A DNA stretch of 37,622 nt from the IMG/VR virus record IMGVR_UViG_3300021598_000679, positions 1-37,622 of that record; one strand, given 5' to 3'. A model generated the notes under the pieces. The model saw only the letters and a list, made by a program, of their open reading frames with translations, was not told the origin of the DNA and searched no databases. This document shows, in pieces, positions 27,481 through 35,710 of the stretch. The translations under genes and the position numbers were made by a program. Origin of the DNA: a virus. Each line of letters begins with the position of its first letter. Position 1 is the first letter of the stretch.

Positions 27481-28215
27481 ATGCCTACTAAATTAAAGTC
27501 CCATAAAACAGTTGAACAGATTGCTAAGAAACATCGGTTAGATGTAAGTTTTATAGAAAAGCAATTGAAAATGGGAGAGCCTATTGAGCATGAGCATACA
27601 AAAGACCATGATCTTGCAAGAGATATTGCTTTGCAACATCTTGATGAAATTCCAGATTATTACACTCGTTTGAAAAAAATGGAAGCGGATGCCAAGAAAC
27701 ACCACAAAAAGTTTAAAGATGTAAAAGAAGAAACTAAATCCGGTGATGATGGTCTTCATGATTGGTTTAATAAATCAAAATCTTCAGATGGAAAAAGTGG
27801 GTGGGTTCAACTTGGTGGAAAATGGGCAGGAAAACCATGCGCTCGTCAACCAGGACAAACTTCTACACCAAAGTGTGGTAGTTCTAAAATGAAAAGAGCA
27901 CTTTCTAAGGATGAAGAAGAAGCAGCAAGAAGAAGAAAGAATAGACTAGATCCTAATCAGCCAGAAAAAACTGGCGGATCTAAACCAACCAATGTCAAAA
28001 CCGAAGAAATGAACTTACAAGAAGTAAAAGATAAACCAAGCAAAGGTAGTGGCAAAAAGGATGCTTGTTATCATAAAGTAAAGTCACGTTATGACGTTTG
28101 GCCAAGTGCATATGCATCTGGAGCACTTGTCAAATGTCGTAAAGTTGGCGCTTCAAACTGGGGAACTAAATCGGAAGAAACCATGCAAGAAGAAGAAAGA
28201 TATTGTCCTCTGTGA
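27481..28215 (+). CDS. composite hypothetical protein, N-terminal part (ends at in-frame TGA)
   Basis: A 244-codon frame of unknown function made of recognisable conserved blocks. Residues about 36-65 (EHEHTKDHDLARDIALQHLD) match a DUF5661-like block. About 90-160 (GLHDWFNKSKSSDGKSGWVQ, GKPCARQPGQTSTPKCGSSK, ARRRKNRLDPNQPEKTGGSK) and 188-227 (KKDACYHKVKSRYDVWPSAY, VKCRKVGASNWG) are DUF5872-like basic blocks with paired cysteines, known from cyanophages and large viruses. The frame ends at TGA (28213-28215) right after YCPL, where relatives have Cys in a CPxC zinc-knuckle-like motif; the same frame continues with NKRETRSECSYGEKAWDKVS into the entry below. The basic, Cys-containing blocks suggest nucleic-acid binding or an internal head protein; this is inference. 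Confidence 0.72.
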   Translation: MPTKLKSHKTVEQIAKKHRLDVSFIEKQLKMGEPIEHEHTKDHDLARDIALQHLDEIPDYYTRLKKMEADAKKHHKKFKDVKEETKSGDDGLHDWFNKSKSSDGKSGWVQLGGKWAGKPCARQPGQTSTPKCGSSKMKRALSKDEEEAARRRKNRLDPNQPEKTGGSKPTNVKTEEMNLQEVKDKPSKGSGKKDACYHKVKSRYDVWPSAYASGALVKCRKVGASNWGTKSEETMQEEERYCPL

Positions 28216-28296
28216 AATAAAAGAGAAACAAGATCCGAATGCTCTTATGGAGAAAAAGCATGGGACAAAGTTTCTGTTAAAGATGAAGAATATTCA

Positions 28297-29229
28297 ATGG
28301 TTAGATCAGAACTTGAAACACTTATGAATGCAGCAAAGAGACTAAATGCAAAAGTGGGAAAAGGTGAAGGAAATCTTGAAGCATGGGTACAGTCCAAGAT
28401 TACAAAAGCAGCAGATTATATTGATACTGCAGCAGATTATGTTGCCAGCGGAGAAATGGAAGAACAAACACTGGTAAATAAAATACTCGATGAAATGAAA
28501 TGTTGGTCTGGATATGAAAAGAAAGGAACTCAAAAACTATTTGGCAAAAAATATAATAAATGCGTCAAAAAAGAAAACGTAACAATTGAAGATGCTGATG
28601 GAAATACATTTGCTGAGATTATAGATTTAATAACTCCAGATCCTATTGTTTCCGATGAAAATAAATTAGAGGAAGCTACAAGATTGGCACCACAATCAGG
28701 AAATGTTGTTGAAGTTACTCTTACTTGGAGAGGAAAATATTATTCTATAAAAATATTTTTTCCACAAATAAAATTACCAACGAGAAAAGAAATAAATATC
28801 GAGCTTCAAAAGATATATCCGGGTTCTTCTATACTTTATTATTCGGTTTCTGAAATCTCTTCAAATCAACCCCTAATACAAACAATTGCACCAAATGGGG
28901 CAAGTTATGCAAAATTAGGTCCAAATAAAAATTATGTAAAACCTATGGGGGAAGAAGTTGAACTTGGAGAAGATTGGCAATCAGTCAACCGTAAAGATAA
29001 AACTGACGGTTTAAGTCAAAAAGCAGTCAATGCATATCGCAAAGAAAATCCAGGTTCAAAGTTACAAACTGCAGTAACTGAAAAAAATCCCACAGGAAAA
29101 AGAGCTGATCGTCGTAAGTCTTTTTGCCGCAGAATGAAGGGTATGAAGTCAAAATTAACTTCTGCAGAAACTTCAAGAGATCCAGATTCAAGAATCAATA
29201 AAGCATTAAGACGTTGGAATTGTAATTAA
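28297..29229 (+). CDS. composite hypothetical protein, C-terminal part (after in-frame TGA)
   Basis: Same frame as the preceding entry; the frame is open from 28216, and 28297 is simply its first ATG. Without the TGA the two would be one protein of about 582 residues. Visible blocks: a helical segment at 1-60 (MVRSELETLMNAAKRLNAKV and KITKAADYIDTAADYVASGE), a Cys-containing stretch (ILDEMKCWSGYEKKGTQKLF), a beta-rich middle (VVEVTLTWRGKYYSIKIFFP, about 132-151) and a basic C-terminus (about 215-310) with DGLSQKAVNAYRKENPGSKL, GKRADRRKSFCRRMKGMKSK and INKALRRWNCN, a DUF6321-like module repeated across marine phages. Function unknown. It ends 15 bases before gp17, so a packaging-linked or capsid-internal role is possible. 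Confidence 0.7.
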   Translation: MVRSELETLMNAAKRLNAKVGKGEGNLEAWVQSKITKAADYIDTAADYVASGEMEEQTLVNKILDEMKCWSGYEKKGTQKLFGKKYNKCVKKENVTIEDADGNTFAEIIDLITPDPIVSDENKLEEATRLAPQSGNVVEVTLTWRGKYYSIKIFFPQIKLPTRKEINIELQKIYPGSSILYYSVSEISSNQPLIQTIAPNGASYAKLGPNKNYVKPMGEEVELGEDWQSVNRKDKTDGLSQKAVNAYRKENPGSKLQTAVTEKNPTGKRADRRKSFCRRMKGMKSKLTSAETSRDPDSRINKALRRWNCN

Positions 29230-29244
29230 AAAATAGGTTTTATT

Positions 29245-30888
29245 ATGGCTGAACATTATCTTGGCAATCCGCTTTTAAAAAAAGCAAATACTATTGTCGA
29301 ATTTACTGAAGATCAGGTTTTAGAATTTGCTAGATGTCAGAATGATCCATTATATTTTGCTAAGAATTATATTCAAATTGTAACTTTGGATCATGGATTG
29401 CAGCCCTTTAGGCCATATCCATTCCAAGAAAATATGATTGAGAGGTTTCACAACTATAGATTTAATGTATGTAAACTACCTCGTCAGTCAGGAAAATCGA
29501 CGATTGTTGTATCTTATTTACTTTATTATGCGATCTTCAATGACAACGTTAACATTGCAATACTTGCTAACAAGGCATCTACCGCAAAAGATCTCTTAGA
29601 CCGCCTTCAGACCGCTTACGAGAACCTCCCAAAGTGGTTACAACAGGGTGTTATGACATGGAACAAAGCGTCTTTGGAGTTAGAAAATGGATCAAAAATT
29701 ATTGCTGCTTCTACATCAGCATCCGCAGTTCGTGGTGGATCATATAACATTATCTTCCTCGACGAATTTGCTTTTATTCCCAATCATATTGCTGATCAGT
29801 TTTTCAGTTCAGTTTATCCTACTATTTCTTCTGGTAAGAATACTAAAGTAATTATTGTTTCTACCCCTCACGGGATGAATCATTTTTATAAAATTTGGCA
29901 TGATGCAGAAAGAAAGAAAAATGAATACATTCCTACCGACGTTCATTGGTCTGAGGTACCCGGAAGGGATGAAAAATGGAAGCAACAAACAATTGCTAAC
30001 ACTTCAGAACAACAATTTAAAGTTGAATTTGAATGCGAATTTCTAGGATCTGTCGATACTCTAATCGCACCAAGTAAACTTAGAAATATGGTTTATGAGA
30101 GTGCTATTACAAAAAGTGCAGGTTTAGATATATACGAAGATGTTATTGAAGATCATGAATACTTGATAACGGTTGACGTTGCCAGAGGAGTTGGTAATGA
30201 TTATTCCGCTTTCGTTGTCGTTGACATTACAACATTTCCGCATAAAGTAGTTGCAAAATATAAAAACAACGAAATAAAGCCAATGTTATTTCCTAGCATT
30301 ATACATGAAATTGCCAAGAATTATAATAAGGCATTTATATTGTGTGAAGTTAATGACGTTGGTGATCAAGTAGCTTCAATTTTAAACTATGATTTAGAAT
30401 ATCAAAATGTTCTCATGTGCTCCATGAGGGGAAGAGCTGGTCAAATTGTTGGTCAAGGATTTTCCGGTAAAAAGACTCAACTTGGAGTCAAAATGTCTAA
30501 GACTGTAAAAAAAGTTGGTTGTTTAAATCTTAAGACTCTTATAGAAGAAGATAAACTACTAATAAAAGATTATGATATTATTAGCGAGTTAACAACTTTT
30601 ATTCAAAAACATAATTCATTTGAAGCTGAGGAAGGATGTAATGACGACTTGGCAATGTGTTTAGTCATATATGCATGGTTAGTTTTACAAGACTATTTCA
30701 AAGAATTGACAGATCAAGATGTTCGAAAAAGGCTTTACGAAGAACAAAAAAACCAAATAGAACAAGATATGGCACCATTTGGATTTGTTTCTACTGGAAT
30801 AGATTCTGAAAGTTTTGTTGATGTTGATGGCGATAGATGGTTTACTGATGAATATGGAGATAGATCTTATATGTGGGAATACCTATAA
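29245..30888 (+). CDS. 17: large terminase subunit gp17
   Basis: A 547-residue homologue of T4 gp17 (610 residues), the ATP-driven DNA packaging motor and headful nuclease docked on the portal. The ATPase domain shows Walker A KLPRQSGKST (77-86), Walker B NIIFLDE (168-174) and the coupling motif VSTPHG (205-210). The RNase-H-like nuclease has VDVARGVGNDYS (310-321, metal-binding Asp311), CEVNDVGDQ (367-375, Glu368) and CNDDLAM (465-471). All expected catalytic residues are present, so the protein should be active. It shares one base with the next gene (TAATG) and lies upstream of gp18-gp20, as in T4, but is 22 kb from gp16. Confidence 0.96.
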   Translation: MAEHYLGNPLLKKANTIVEFTEDQVLEFARCQNDPLYFAKNYIQIVTLDHGLQPFRPYPFQENMIERFHNYRFNVCKLPRQSGKSTIVVSYLLYYAIFNDNVNIAILANKASTAKDLLDRLQTAYENLPKWLQQGVMTWNKASLELENGSKIIAASTSASAVRGGSYNIIFLDEFAFIPNHIADQFFSSVYPTISSGKNTKVIIVSTPHGMNHFYKIWHDAERKKNEYIPTDVHWSEVPGRDEKWKQQTIANTSEQQFKVEFECEFLGSVDTLIAPSKLRNMVYESAITKSAGLDIYEDVIEDHEYLITVDVARGVGNDYSAFVVVDITTFPHKVVAKYKNNEIKPMLFPSIIHEIAKNYNKAFILCEVNDVGDQVASILNYDLEYQNVLMCSMRGRAGQIVGQGFSGKKTQLGVKMSKTVKKVGCLNLKTLIEEDKLLIKDYDIISELTTFIQKHNSFEAEEGCNDDLAMCLVIYAWLVLQDYFKELTDQDVRKRLYEEQKNQIEQDMAPFGFVSTGIDSESFVDVDGDRWFTDEYGDRSYMWEYL

Positions 30889-31118
30889 TGGATTTAGATA
30901 AGCAAATTAGATTAGGTCACTTATTGCTTACTGATAGAAAATGCAGAACATGTGGAGAGATAAAAAATTTAATAGAAAATTTTTACAGAACAAGAAAAGA
31001 TAAAGGTCCTGTGGTATCTTCATATTCTTATGAATGCAAGGAATGTTCAATTAAAAGGGTTATAAGTTCTAAAAAGAAAAAATATTCTCCAGATACTTAT
31101 GAATATCCAGATTGGTAA
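30888..31118 (+). CDS. small zinc-ribbon-like protein after gp17
   Basis: A 76-residue protein starting at the ATG that overlaps the gp17 stop by one base (MDLDKQIRLGHLLLTDRKCR). Two CxxC pairs, CRTCGE (about 19-24) and CKECSI (about 52-57), flank a segment with FYRTRKDKG; this pattern resembles the zinc-binding part of endonuclease VII-type proteins, but no HNH catalytic part is present. Basic C-terminus (SSKKKKYS). It may bind nucleic acid and be translationally coupled to the terminase. Function unknown. Confidence 0.65.
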   Translation: MDLDKQIRLGHLLLTDRKCRTCGEIKNLIENFYRTRKDKGPVVSSYSYECKECSIKRVISSKKKKYSPDTYEYPDW

Positions 31119-31159
31119 GTAGTTCACGTCACGTTTTCTTCCTTGTAAAGTATCTTTTT

Positions 31160-31167
31160 AATAAATA
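31160..31167 (+). promoter_or_regulatory. late-promoter-like octamer AATAAATA
   Basis: One mismatch from TATAAATA in the 84-base gap before gp18, 43 bases from its ATG. Confidence 0.45.
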
Positions 31168-31202
31168 TTTTGTAGATAAACTGAGATTTTACGGAGAAAA
31201 AC

Positions 31203-32108
31203 ATGGCGACTCCTCAATTATCTCCCGGTGTACTTACGAGGGAAGTTGATTTAACAGTTGGGAGAGCTGATAATGTTTTAGATAACATCGGAGCTATTGC
31301 GGGTCCTTTCGTTCAAGGTCCAGTAGAACAACCTATTGATATCAGCACAGAGCAAGAGTTAGTAAATGTTTTTGGAAAACCAAAGACAACAGATGCTCAA
31401 TATGAATATTGGATGAGTGCTTCTACATATCTTTCTTATGGTGGTGTTCTAAAAGTAGTTAGAACTAATGGTGCAACACTAAATTGTGCAAATGCTGGTG
31501 TTGGTTCTGCATATTCCACTACTTTAAATATAAAGAATTTTGACGACTACAACACAAATCACTCTTCAGATGCTGTAGGATATACATTTTCTTCTAAGAA
31601 TGCTGGAACTTGGGCGAACGATTTAAAAGTTTGTTTTATTGACGACAAAGCAGACCAAACTATCGGAATTGCAACAACAAATCCCGGAGCATTGGGTGCT
31701 ATTGTTGGATATGGTGTTACCACTGCAATAACCAATGCAATTGTTGCTGGTGCGGGATCAACCTCGTCATTTAATGGATATTTAAAAGCAATTATTACTG
31801 GTGTAAGTACAGATGCCGTCAATGGTTCAAGTACTATCGATATAAAAATCGTTTCTAGAGTTTCTTCTGCAGGTACAGAATCTTTAATTAACTACAGCAG
31901 AGGAAATTCTCTGTCTGCATTTGAAGCAAATGACACTCTTACTTTTGTCAATAATTCAGGAATAACTACAGGATCATCCACAGCAACTTCAATTGCTGAT
32001 TGGTACGATAACCAAACTCTTGGATTGACAAATAGTACTGTATATTGGTCCTCTATTGCACCAAAACCATATTCTAGAGAAGCATATTGGACTTTCAAAA
32101 GCTGCTGA
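31203..32108 (+). CDS. 18: tail sheath protein gp18, N-terminal part (frame broken)
   Basis: First part of the contractile tail sheath protein. The start MATPQLSPGVLTREVDLTVG, then IGAIAGPFVQGPVEQPIDIS and YWMSASTYLSYGGVLKVVRT, is the conserved N-terminus of T4-type sheath proteins; the ATG follows a good GGAG ribosome site. After VYWSSIAPKP the frame goes off into SREAYWTFKSC and TGA at 32108. The authentic continuation, ILEKHIGLSKAADSV, is in the +1 frame. A switch is possible only between about 32029 and 32105. Relatives have about 30 extra residues between the APKP and ILEKH motifs (recalled), so an out-of-frame deletion is more likely than programmed shifting. Confidence 0.85.
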   Translation: MATPQLSPGVLTREVDLTVGRADNVLDNIGAIAGPFVQGPVEQPIDISTEQELVNVFGKPKTTDAQYEYWMSASTYLSYGGVLKVVRTNGATLNCANAGVGSAYSTTLNIKNFDDYNTNHSSDAVGYTFSSKNAGTWANDLKVCFIDDKADQTIGIATTNPGALGAIVGYGVTTAITNAIVAGAGSTSSFNGYLKAIITGVSTDAVNGSSTIDIKIVSRVSSAGTESLINYSRGNSLSAFEANDTLTFVNNSGITTGSSTATSIADWYDNQTLGLTNSTVYWSSIAPKPYSREAYWTFKSC

Positions 32109-33291
32109 TTCGGTCTCGCAAGTAAATTCCCCACAAAAAATTTGGTATAAGAATTATCTTGCCGGATTCTCTTCTTATGTTTATGCTGGAAAAAATCCGT
32201 CTTCCGCATACGATGCATACCACGGAACAAATCCAGTAGCTACTGGATTCTATAGTGGATTTACTCCATATACCACAAATCAAGGTCTTTGGGGTTCAAA
32301 TGCACAAGGAGTTGTTTTCAGTGCAATTGGAAATAAAACATACACTCTAATTGGCGGTAAAGATTATTCATCATTGAATGGTCTTAAGACAACTCTAGGA
32401 GATCTTTCAACCGCATACGATCTTTTCTCAAATAAAGATCAAGTTGCAGTAGATTATCTAATTTGTGGTCCTGGATTAGATTCAGAATTCGAGTCTCAAG
32501 CAAAAGCAAACAAACTGATTGCAATTGCCGAATTGAGAAAAGATTGCATGGCAGTCATTTCTCCACACAGAGCAAATGTTGTAGATTTGACAAATACAAC
32601 TACACAAACAAATAATATCATTAATTTCTTTAGTTCATTGAGTTCTTCATCATATGCTGTATTTGACAGTGGATATAAGTATACTTATGACAGATTCAAC
32701 AATCTATTCAGATACATACCATGCAATGCTGACATTGCTGGTTTAATGATGAGAACAAATATTGTTGCATATCCTTGGTTCTCTCCTGCAGGACAGCAAA
32801 GAGGAATTCTTAATAATGCAATCAAGCTTGCATACAATCCTTCAAAATCACAAAGAGATCAACTCTATACTGCAAGAGTTAACTCCATTGTAACTCAACC
32901 AGGAGTGGGAACACTTCTATTTGGTGATAAAACTGGTCTTGCATATGCTTCTGCATTCGATAGAATTAACGTTCGTCGTTTATTCCTCACAATCGAACAA
33001 GCACTGGAAAGAGCTGCTCAAGCACAGTTGTTTGAATTAAACGATCAAATTACTAGAGCAAACTTTGTCAATATCATTGAGCCATATTTACGTGATATTC
33101 AAGCAAAGAGAGGTCTTTATGACTTCTTGGTTATCTGCGATGAAACTAATAATACTCCTGATGTTATTGATAACAATGAATTTAGAGCAGATATATTCCT
33201 GAAGCCAACCAAATCAATTAATTATGTAACATTGACATTCGTAGCTACTCGTACTGGTGTCAGCTTTGAAGAAGTTGCTGGTAGGGTTTGA
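32056..33291 (+). CDS. 18: tail sheath protein gp18, C-terminal part (frame broken)
   Basis: Continuation of gp18 in the +1 frame; the ATG at 32056 is chance and overlaps the end of the N-terminal frame. From HILEKHIGLSKAAD the protein runs through the sheath core with LIGGKDYSSL, DLISPHR-like AVISPHRANVVDLTN, YKYTYDRFNNLFRYIPCNAD, WFSPAGQQRGILNNAIKLAY and the conserved C-terminus (GTLLFGDKTGLAYASAFDRI, RRLFLTIEQALERAAQAQLF, TLTFVATRTGVSFEEVAGRV), typical of T4-like sheaths where the C-terminal domain contacts the next subunit and tube. The whole gene spans 2089 bases (about 695 codons) against 659 residues in T4. As written, neither half would make a working sheath. Confidence 0.88.
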   Translation: MHQNHILEKHIGLSKAADSVSQVNSPQKIWYKNYLAGFSSYVYAGKNPSSAYDAYHGTNPVATGFYSGFTPYTTNQGLWGSNAQGVVFSAIGNKTYTLIGGKDYSSLNGLKTTLGDLSTAYDLFSNKDQVAVDYLICGPGLDSEFESQAKANKLIAIAELRKDCMAVISPHRANVVDLTNTTTQTNNIINFFSSLSSSSYAVFDSGYKYTYDRFNNLFRYIPCNADIAGLMMRTNIVAYPWFSPAGQQRGILNNAIKLAYNPSKSQRDQLYTARVNSIVTQPGVGTLLFGDKTGLAYASAFDRINVRRLFLTIEQALERAAQAQLFELNDQITRANFVNIIEPYLRDIQAKRGLYDFLVICDETNNTPDVIDNNEFRADIFLKPTKSINYVTLTFVATRTGVSFEEVAGRV

Positions 33292-33310
33292 TTTAAACTT
33301 TAATTAACCA

Positions 33311-33318
33311 CAAAGGAG
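33311..33318 (+). promoter_or_regulatory. strong ribosome binding site for gp19
   Basis: AAAGGAGG, about 9 bases before the gp19 ATG, is the strongest Shine-Dalgarno sequence in the window; it fits the high copy number of tail tube protein. Confidence 0.75.
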
Positions 33319-33327
33319 GAAAGTAAA

Positions 33328-33948
33328 ATGGCAACTATCCCAGCAAGAGGAATCTCAGCAATGAAGGGGGCACTGATTGGTGGCGGTGCCCGCCCTAACT
33401 TATTCGAAGTTCAAGTAGCATTTCCAAACTCTCTACCAACAAACATTCAGGGTGATGGATCTGGTGGGTTTGACGCAAATAATTTTAGATTTTTGTGTAA
33501 AGCAGCGGCTTTACCAGCTTCTAATGTAGCACCTATCGATGTACCTTTTAGAGGTAGAATCCTAAAAGTTGCAGGTGATCGTACATTTGATACTTGGACA
33601 GTAACTATTATCAATGACGAAAACTTTTCCCATAGAAGATCATTTGAATCTTGGATGCAAAGTGTTGCCCAATATTCAAATCATACTGGATTAACAAATC
33701 CTAATGACTATATGGGTCAAGCAACTGTCTATCAGCTTGGAAGAGGAGCTGTTACAAAAGAAGGACCTTCAAATGCATCTGCTGGCGGAAATGCAAACAT
33801 TCTTGCACAGTACAAGTTTGTAGACATTTTCCCAACAAATGTTTCTCAAATTGATCTCTCATATGATTCCACAGATACTATTGAAGAATTCACAGTAGAG
33901 TTCCAAGTACAATACTTCTACCCAGAAAAAGCGGGTAGTGGTGCCTGA
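33328..33948 (+). CDS. 19: tail tube protein gp19
   Basis: A 206-residue homologue of T4 gp19 (163 residues), the stacked hexamer forming the inner tube through which DNA passes. Typical features: ARPNLFEVQVAFPNSL (about 21-36), FRFLCKAAALPASNV (about 53-67), VPFRGRILKVAGDRTFDTWT (about 72-91) and a C-terminal FVDIFPTNVSQIDLSYDSTD with EFTVEFQVQYF. It lies 36 bases after gp18, as in T4, behind a strong ribosome site. The TGA stop overlaps a promoter-like motif. Confidence 0.95.
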   Translation: MATIPARGISAMKGALIGGGARPNLFEVQVAFPNSLPTNIQGDGSGGFDANNFRFLCKAAALPASNVAPIDVPFRGRILKVAGDRTFDTWTVTIINDENFSHRRSFESWMQSVAQYSNHTGLTNPNDYMGQATVYQLGRGAVTKEGPSNASAGGNANILAQYKFVDIFPTNVSQIDLSYDSTDTIEEFTVEFQVQYFYPEKAGSGA

Positions 33949-33954
33949 TAAATA
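33947..33954 (+). promoter_or_regulatory. late-promoter-like octamer GATAAATA overlapping a stop codon
   Basis: Shares GA with the gp19 stop TGA (33946-33948); one mismatch from TATAAATA; 38 bases before gp20. Confidence 0.4.
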
Positions 33955-33984
33955 GTACAAGTCTGTAGGGTTTAATATTTAATT

Positions 33985-35673
33985 ATGTCGAAGTTATTCG
34001 GTTTTTCTATTGAAGATAGCTCTAATAATTTAACACCTTCAACTTTGTCCCCCGTTCCACCAAATAACGAGGACGAAGTTGATCATTATTTAAGTTCTGG
34101 TTTTTTTGGATCTTATGTAGATATTGAAGGTGTTTATAGAACTGAATTTGATTTGATAAAAAGATATCGAGAAATGGCACTTCACCCAGAGTGTGATAGT
34201 GCCATTGAAGATATAGTAAATGAGGCTATAGTCTCAGATTCAAATGATTCTCCTGTAGAGATTGAACTTTCAAATCTCAATGCAAGTGATGGAATCAAGA
34301 AAAAAATAAGAGAAGAGTTTAAGTATATACTAGAATTATTGGATTTTGATAGGAAATCTCATGAGATTTATAGAAATTGGTACATCGATGGAAGACTTTA
34401 CTACCACAAAGTAATTGATTTAAAAAATCCTCAGGCAGGAATTCAAGAACTTAGATACATAGACGCAATGAAAATGCGATATGTAAGGCAACAAAAGAAA
34501 AAAGAAGAAGATAAAAAATTATATCGACTTGCAAATGTGAACGTCGATGATCCAATGGATTATGAATTCCCAGAAATTCAGGAATATTTCATTTATAATC
34601 CAAAAATGAACTATCCTGCCAACAATCCATCTAGCCTTGGTGGCATTGGTGGAATCAAATTTTCTAGAGATTCCATTGCATACTGCACTTCTGGATTGGT
34701 TGATAGAAATAAAGGATCAACACTTTCATATCTTCACAAGGCAATCAAATCTCTCAATCAGTTAAGAATGATTGAAGATTCGTTAGTTATCTACCGTTTG
34801 TCACGCGCACCAGAACGTCGTATTTTTTATATTGACGTTGGCAATCTACCAAAAGTAAAAGCAGAGCAATACCTCCGTGACGTTATGATGAGATATCGTA
34901 ATAAACTGGTATATGATGCTTCCACTGGAGAAATCAGAGATGATAAGAAATTTGTGAGTATGCTTGAAGATTTTTGGCTTCCTCGTCGTGAAGGTGGTAG
35001 AGGAACTGAAATTACTACACTTCCAGGTGGACAAAATCTTGGAGAAATTACTGACATTAAGTATTTCCAAGAAAAATTATATCGTTCATTGAACGTTCCC
35101 CCAACAAGAATTGGTGGAGAAAGTGGATTTAATTTGGGACGTTCTTCTGAAATATTAAGAGATGAACTCAAATTTACAAAATTTGTAGCGAGATTGAGAA
35201 AGAGATTCTCTTATTTGTTCAATGATATGCTCAAAACTCAATTAATATTAAAGAATATTATTACTCCAAGCGATTGGGATAAAATGGGTGAGCATATTCA
35301 ATACAATTTCCTATATGACAATCATTTCTCTGAATTAAAGGATGCAGAACTACTTACGGAAAGATTGAATTTGGTTGCTACAGCAGAACCATATGTCGGA
35401 AAATATTTCTCACAAGATTATGTAAGAAGAAAAATTCTTAGACAAACTGATTTGGAAATTATTGAAGAAGATAAAATTATCCAAAAAGAAATCGAATCAG
35501 GAATAATTCCGGATCCAAATGCACCCGTAGATCCCGCTACAGGAATGCCAATGGATCAAGGCATGGATGCAAATCTAGGAGAACCAGTTATGGAACCAGA
35601 TTTGAACGCAGATGCTGCTCAAGTTGAAGTATCTGATAAAGGAATGGAACCACCTAAAGGTGGAAAGATCTAA
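33985..35673 (+). CDS. 20: portal vertex protein gp20
   Basis: A 562-residue homologue of T4 gp20 (524 residues), the dodecameric portal at one capsid vertex that nucleates head assembly and holds the terminase. Characteristic stretches: YREMALHPECDSAIEDIVNE (about 61-80), YYHKVIDLKNPQAGIQELRY (about 139-158), RMIEDSLVIYRLSRAPERRI (about 261-280), FYIDVGNLPKVKAEQYLRDV, TTLPGGQNLGEITDIKYFQE (about 345-364), and LNVPPTRIGGE. The C-terminal tail (after about 510) is acidic, with many Asp/Pro/Met (PNAPVDPATGMPMDQGMD), as in marine relatives. Follows gp19 by 36 bases; gp67 is next, as in T4. Confidence 0.96.
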   Translation: MSKLFGFSIEDSSNNLTPSTLSPVPPNNEDEVDHYLSSGFFGSYVDIEGVYRTEFDLIKRYREMALHPECDSAIEDIVNEAIVSDSNDSPVEIELSNLNASDGIKKKIREEFKYILELLDFDRKSHEIYRNWYIDGRLYYHKVIDLKNPQAGIQELRYIDAMKMRYVRQQKKKEEDKKLYRLANVNVDDPMDYEFPEIQEYFIYNPKMNYPANNPSSLGGIGGIKFSRDSIAYCTSGLVDRNKGSTLSYLHKAIKSLNQLRMIEDSLVIYRLSRAPERRIFYIDVGNLPKVKAEQYLRDVMMRYRNKLVYDASTGEIRDDKKFVSMLEDFWLPRREGGRGTEITTLPGGQNLGEITDIKYFQEKLYRSLNVPPTRIGGESGFNLGRSSEILRDELKFTKFVARLRKRFSYLFNDMLKTQLILKNIITPSDWDKMGEHIQYNFLYDNHFSELKDAELLTERLNLVATAEPYVGKYFSQDYVRRKILRQTDLEIIEEDKIIQKEIESGIIPDPNAPVDPATGMPMDQGMDANLGEPVMEPDLNADAAQVEVSDKGMEPPKGGKI

Positions 35674-35678
35674 TCAAA

Positions 35679-35686
35679 TATAAATA
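35679..35686 (+). promoter_or_regulatory. T4-type late promoter TATAAATA
   Basis: Exact octamer just after gp20, 32 bases before the gp67-like gene. Confidence 0.65.
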
Positions 35687-35710
35687 TAAAAAATTTCAAA
35701 TTTAATTAAA

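Noticed and set aside
28213-28300. Selenocysteine insertion at the in-frame TGA
   Set aside because: No evident hairpin directly after the TGA, and picocyanobacterial hosts are not known to me to make selenoproteins; a Cys-to-stop change is simpler.
28091-28327. Plus-strand frame of 78 codons bridging the in-frame TGA
   Set aside because: It is in a different frame from the conserved blocks on both sides and shows no conserved motif; the true continuation is in the original frame.
32067-32073. Programmed +1 frameshift at CCA-T in gp18
   Set aside because: No known stimulatory context is visible and a conserved segment appears missing, so a deletion or assembly error explains it better; kept only as an alternative.
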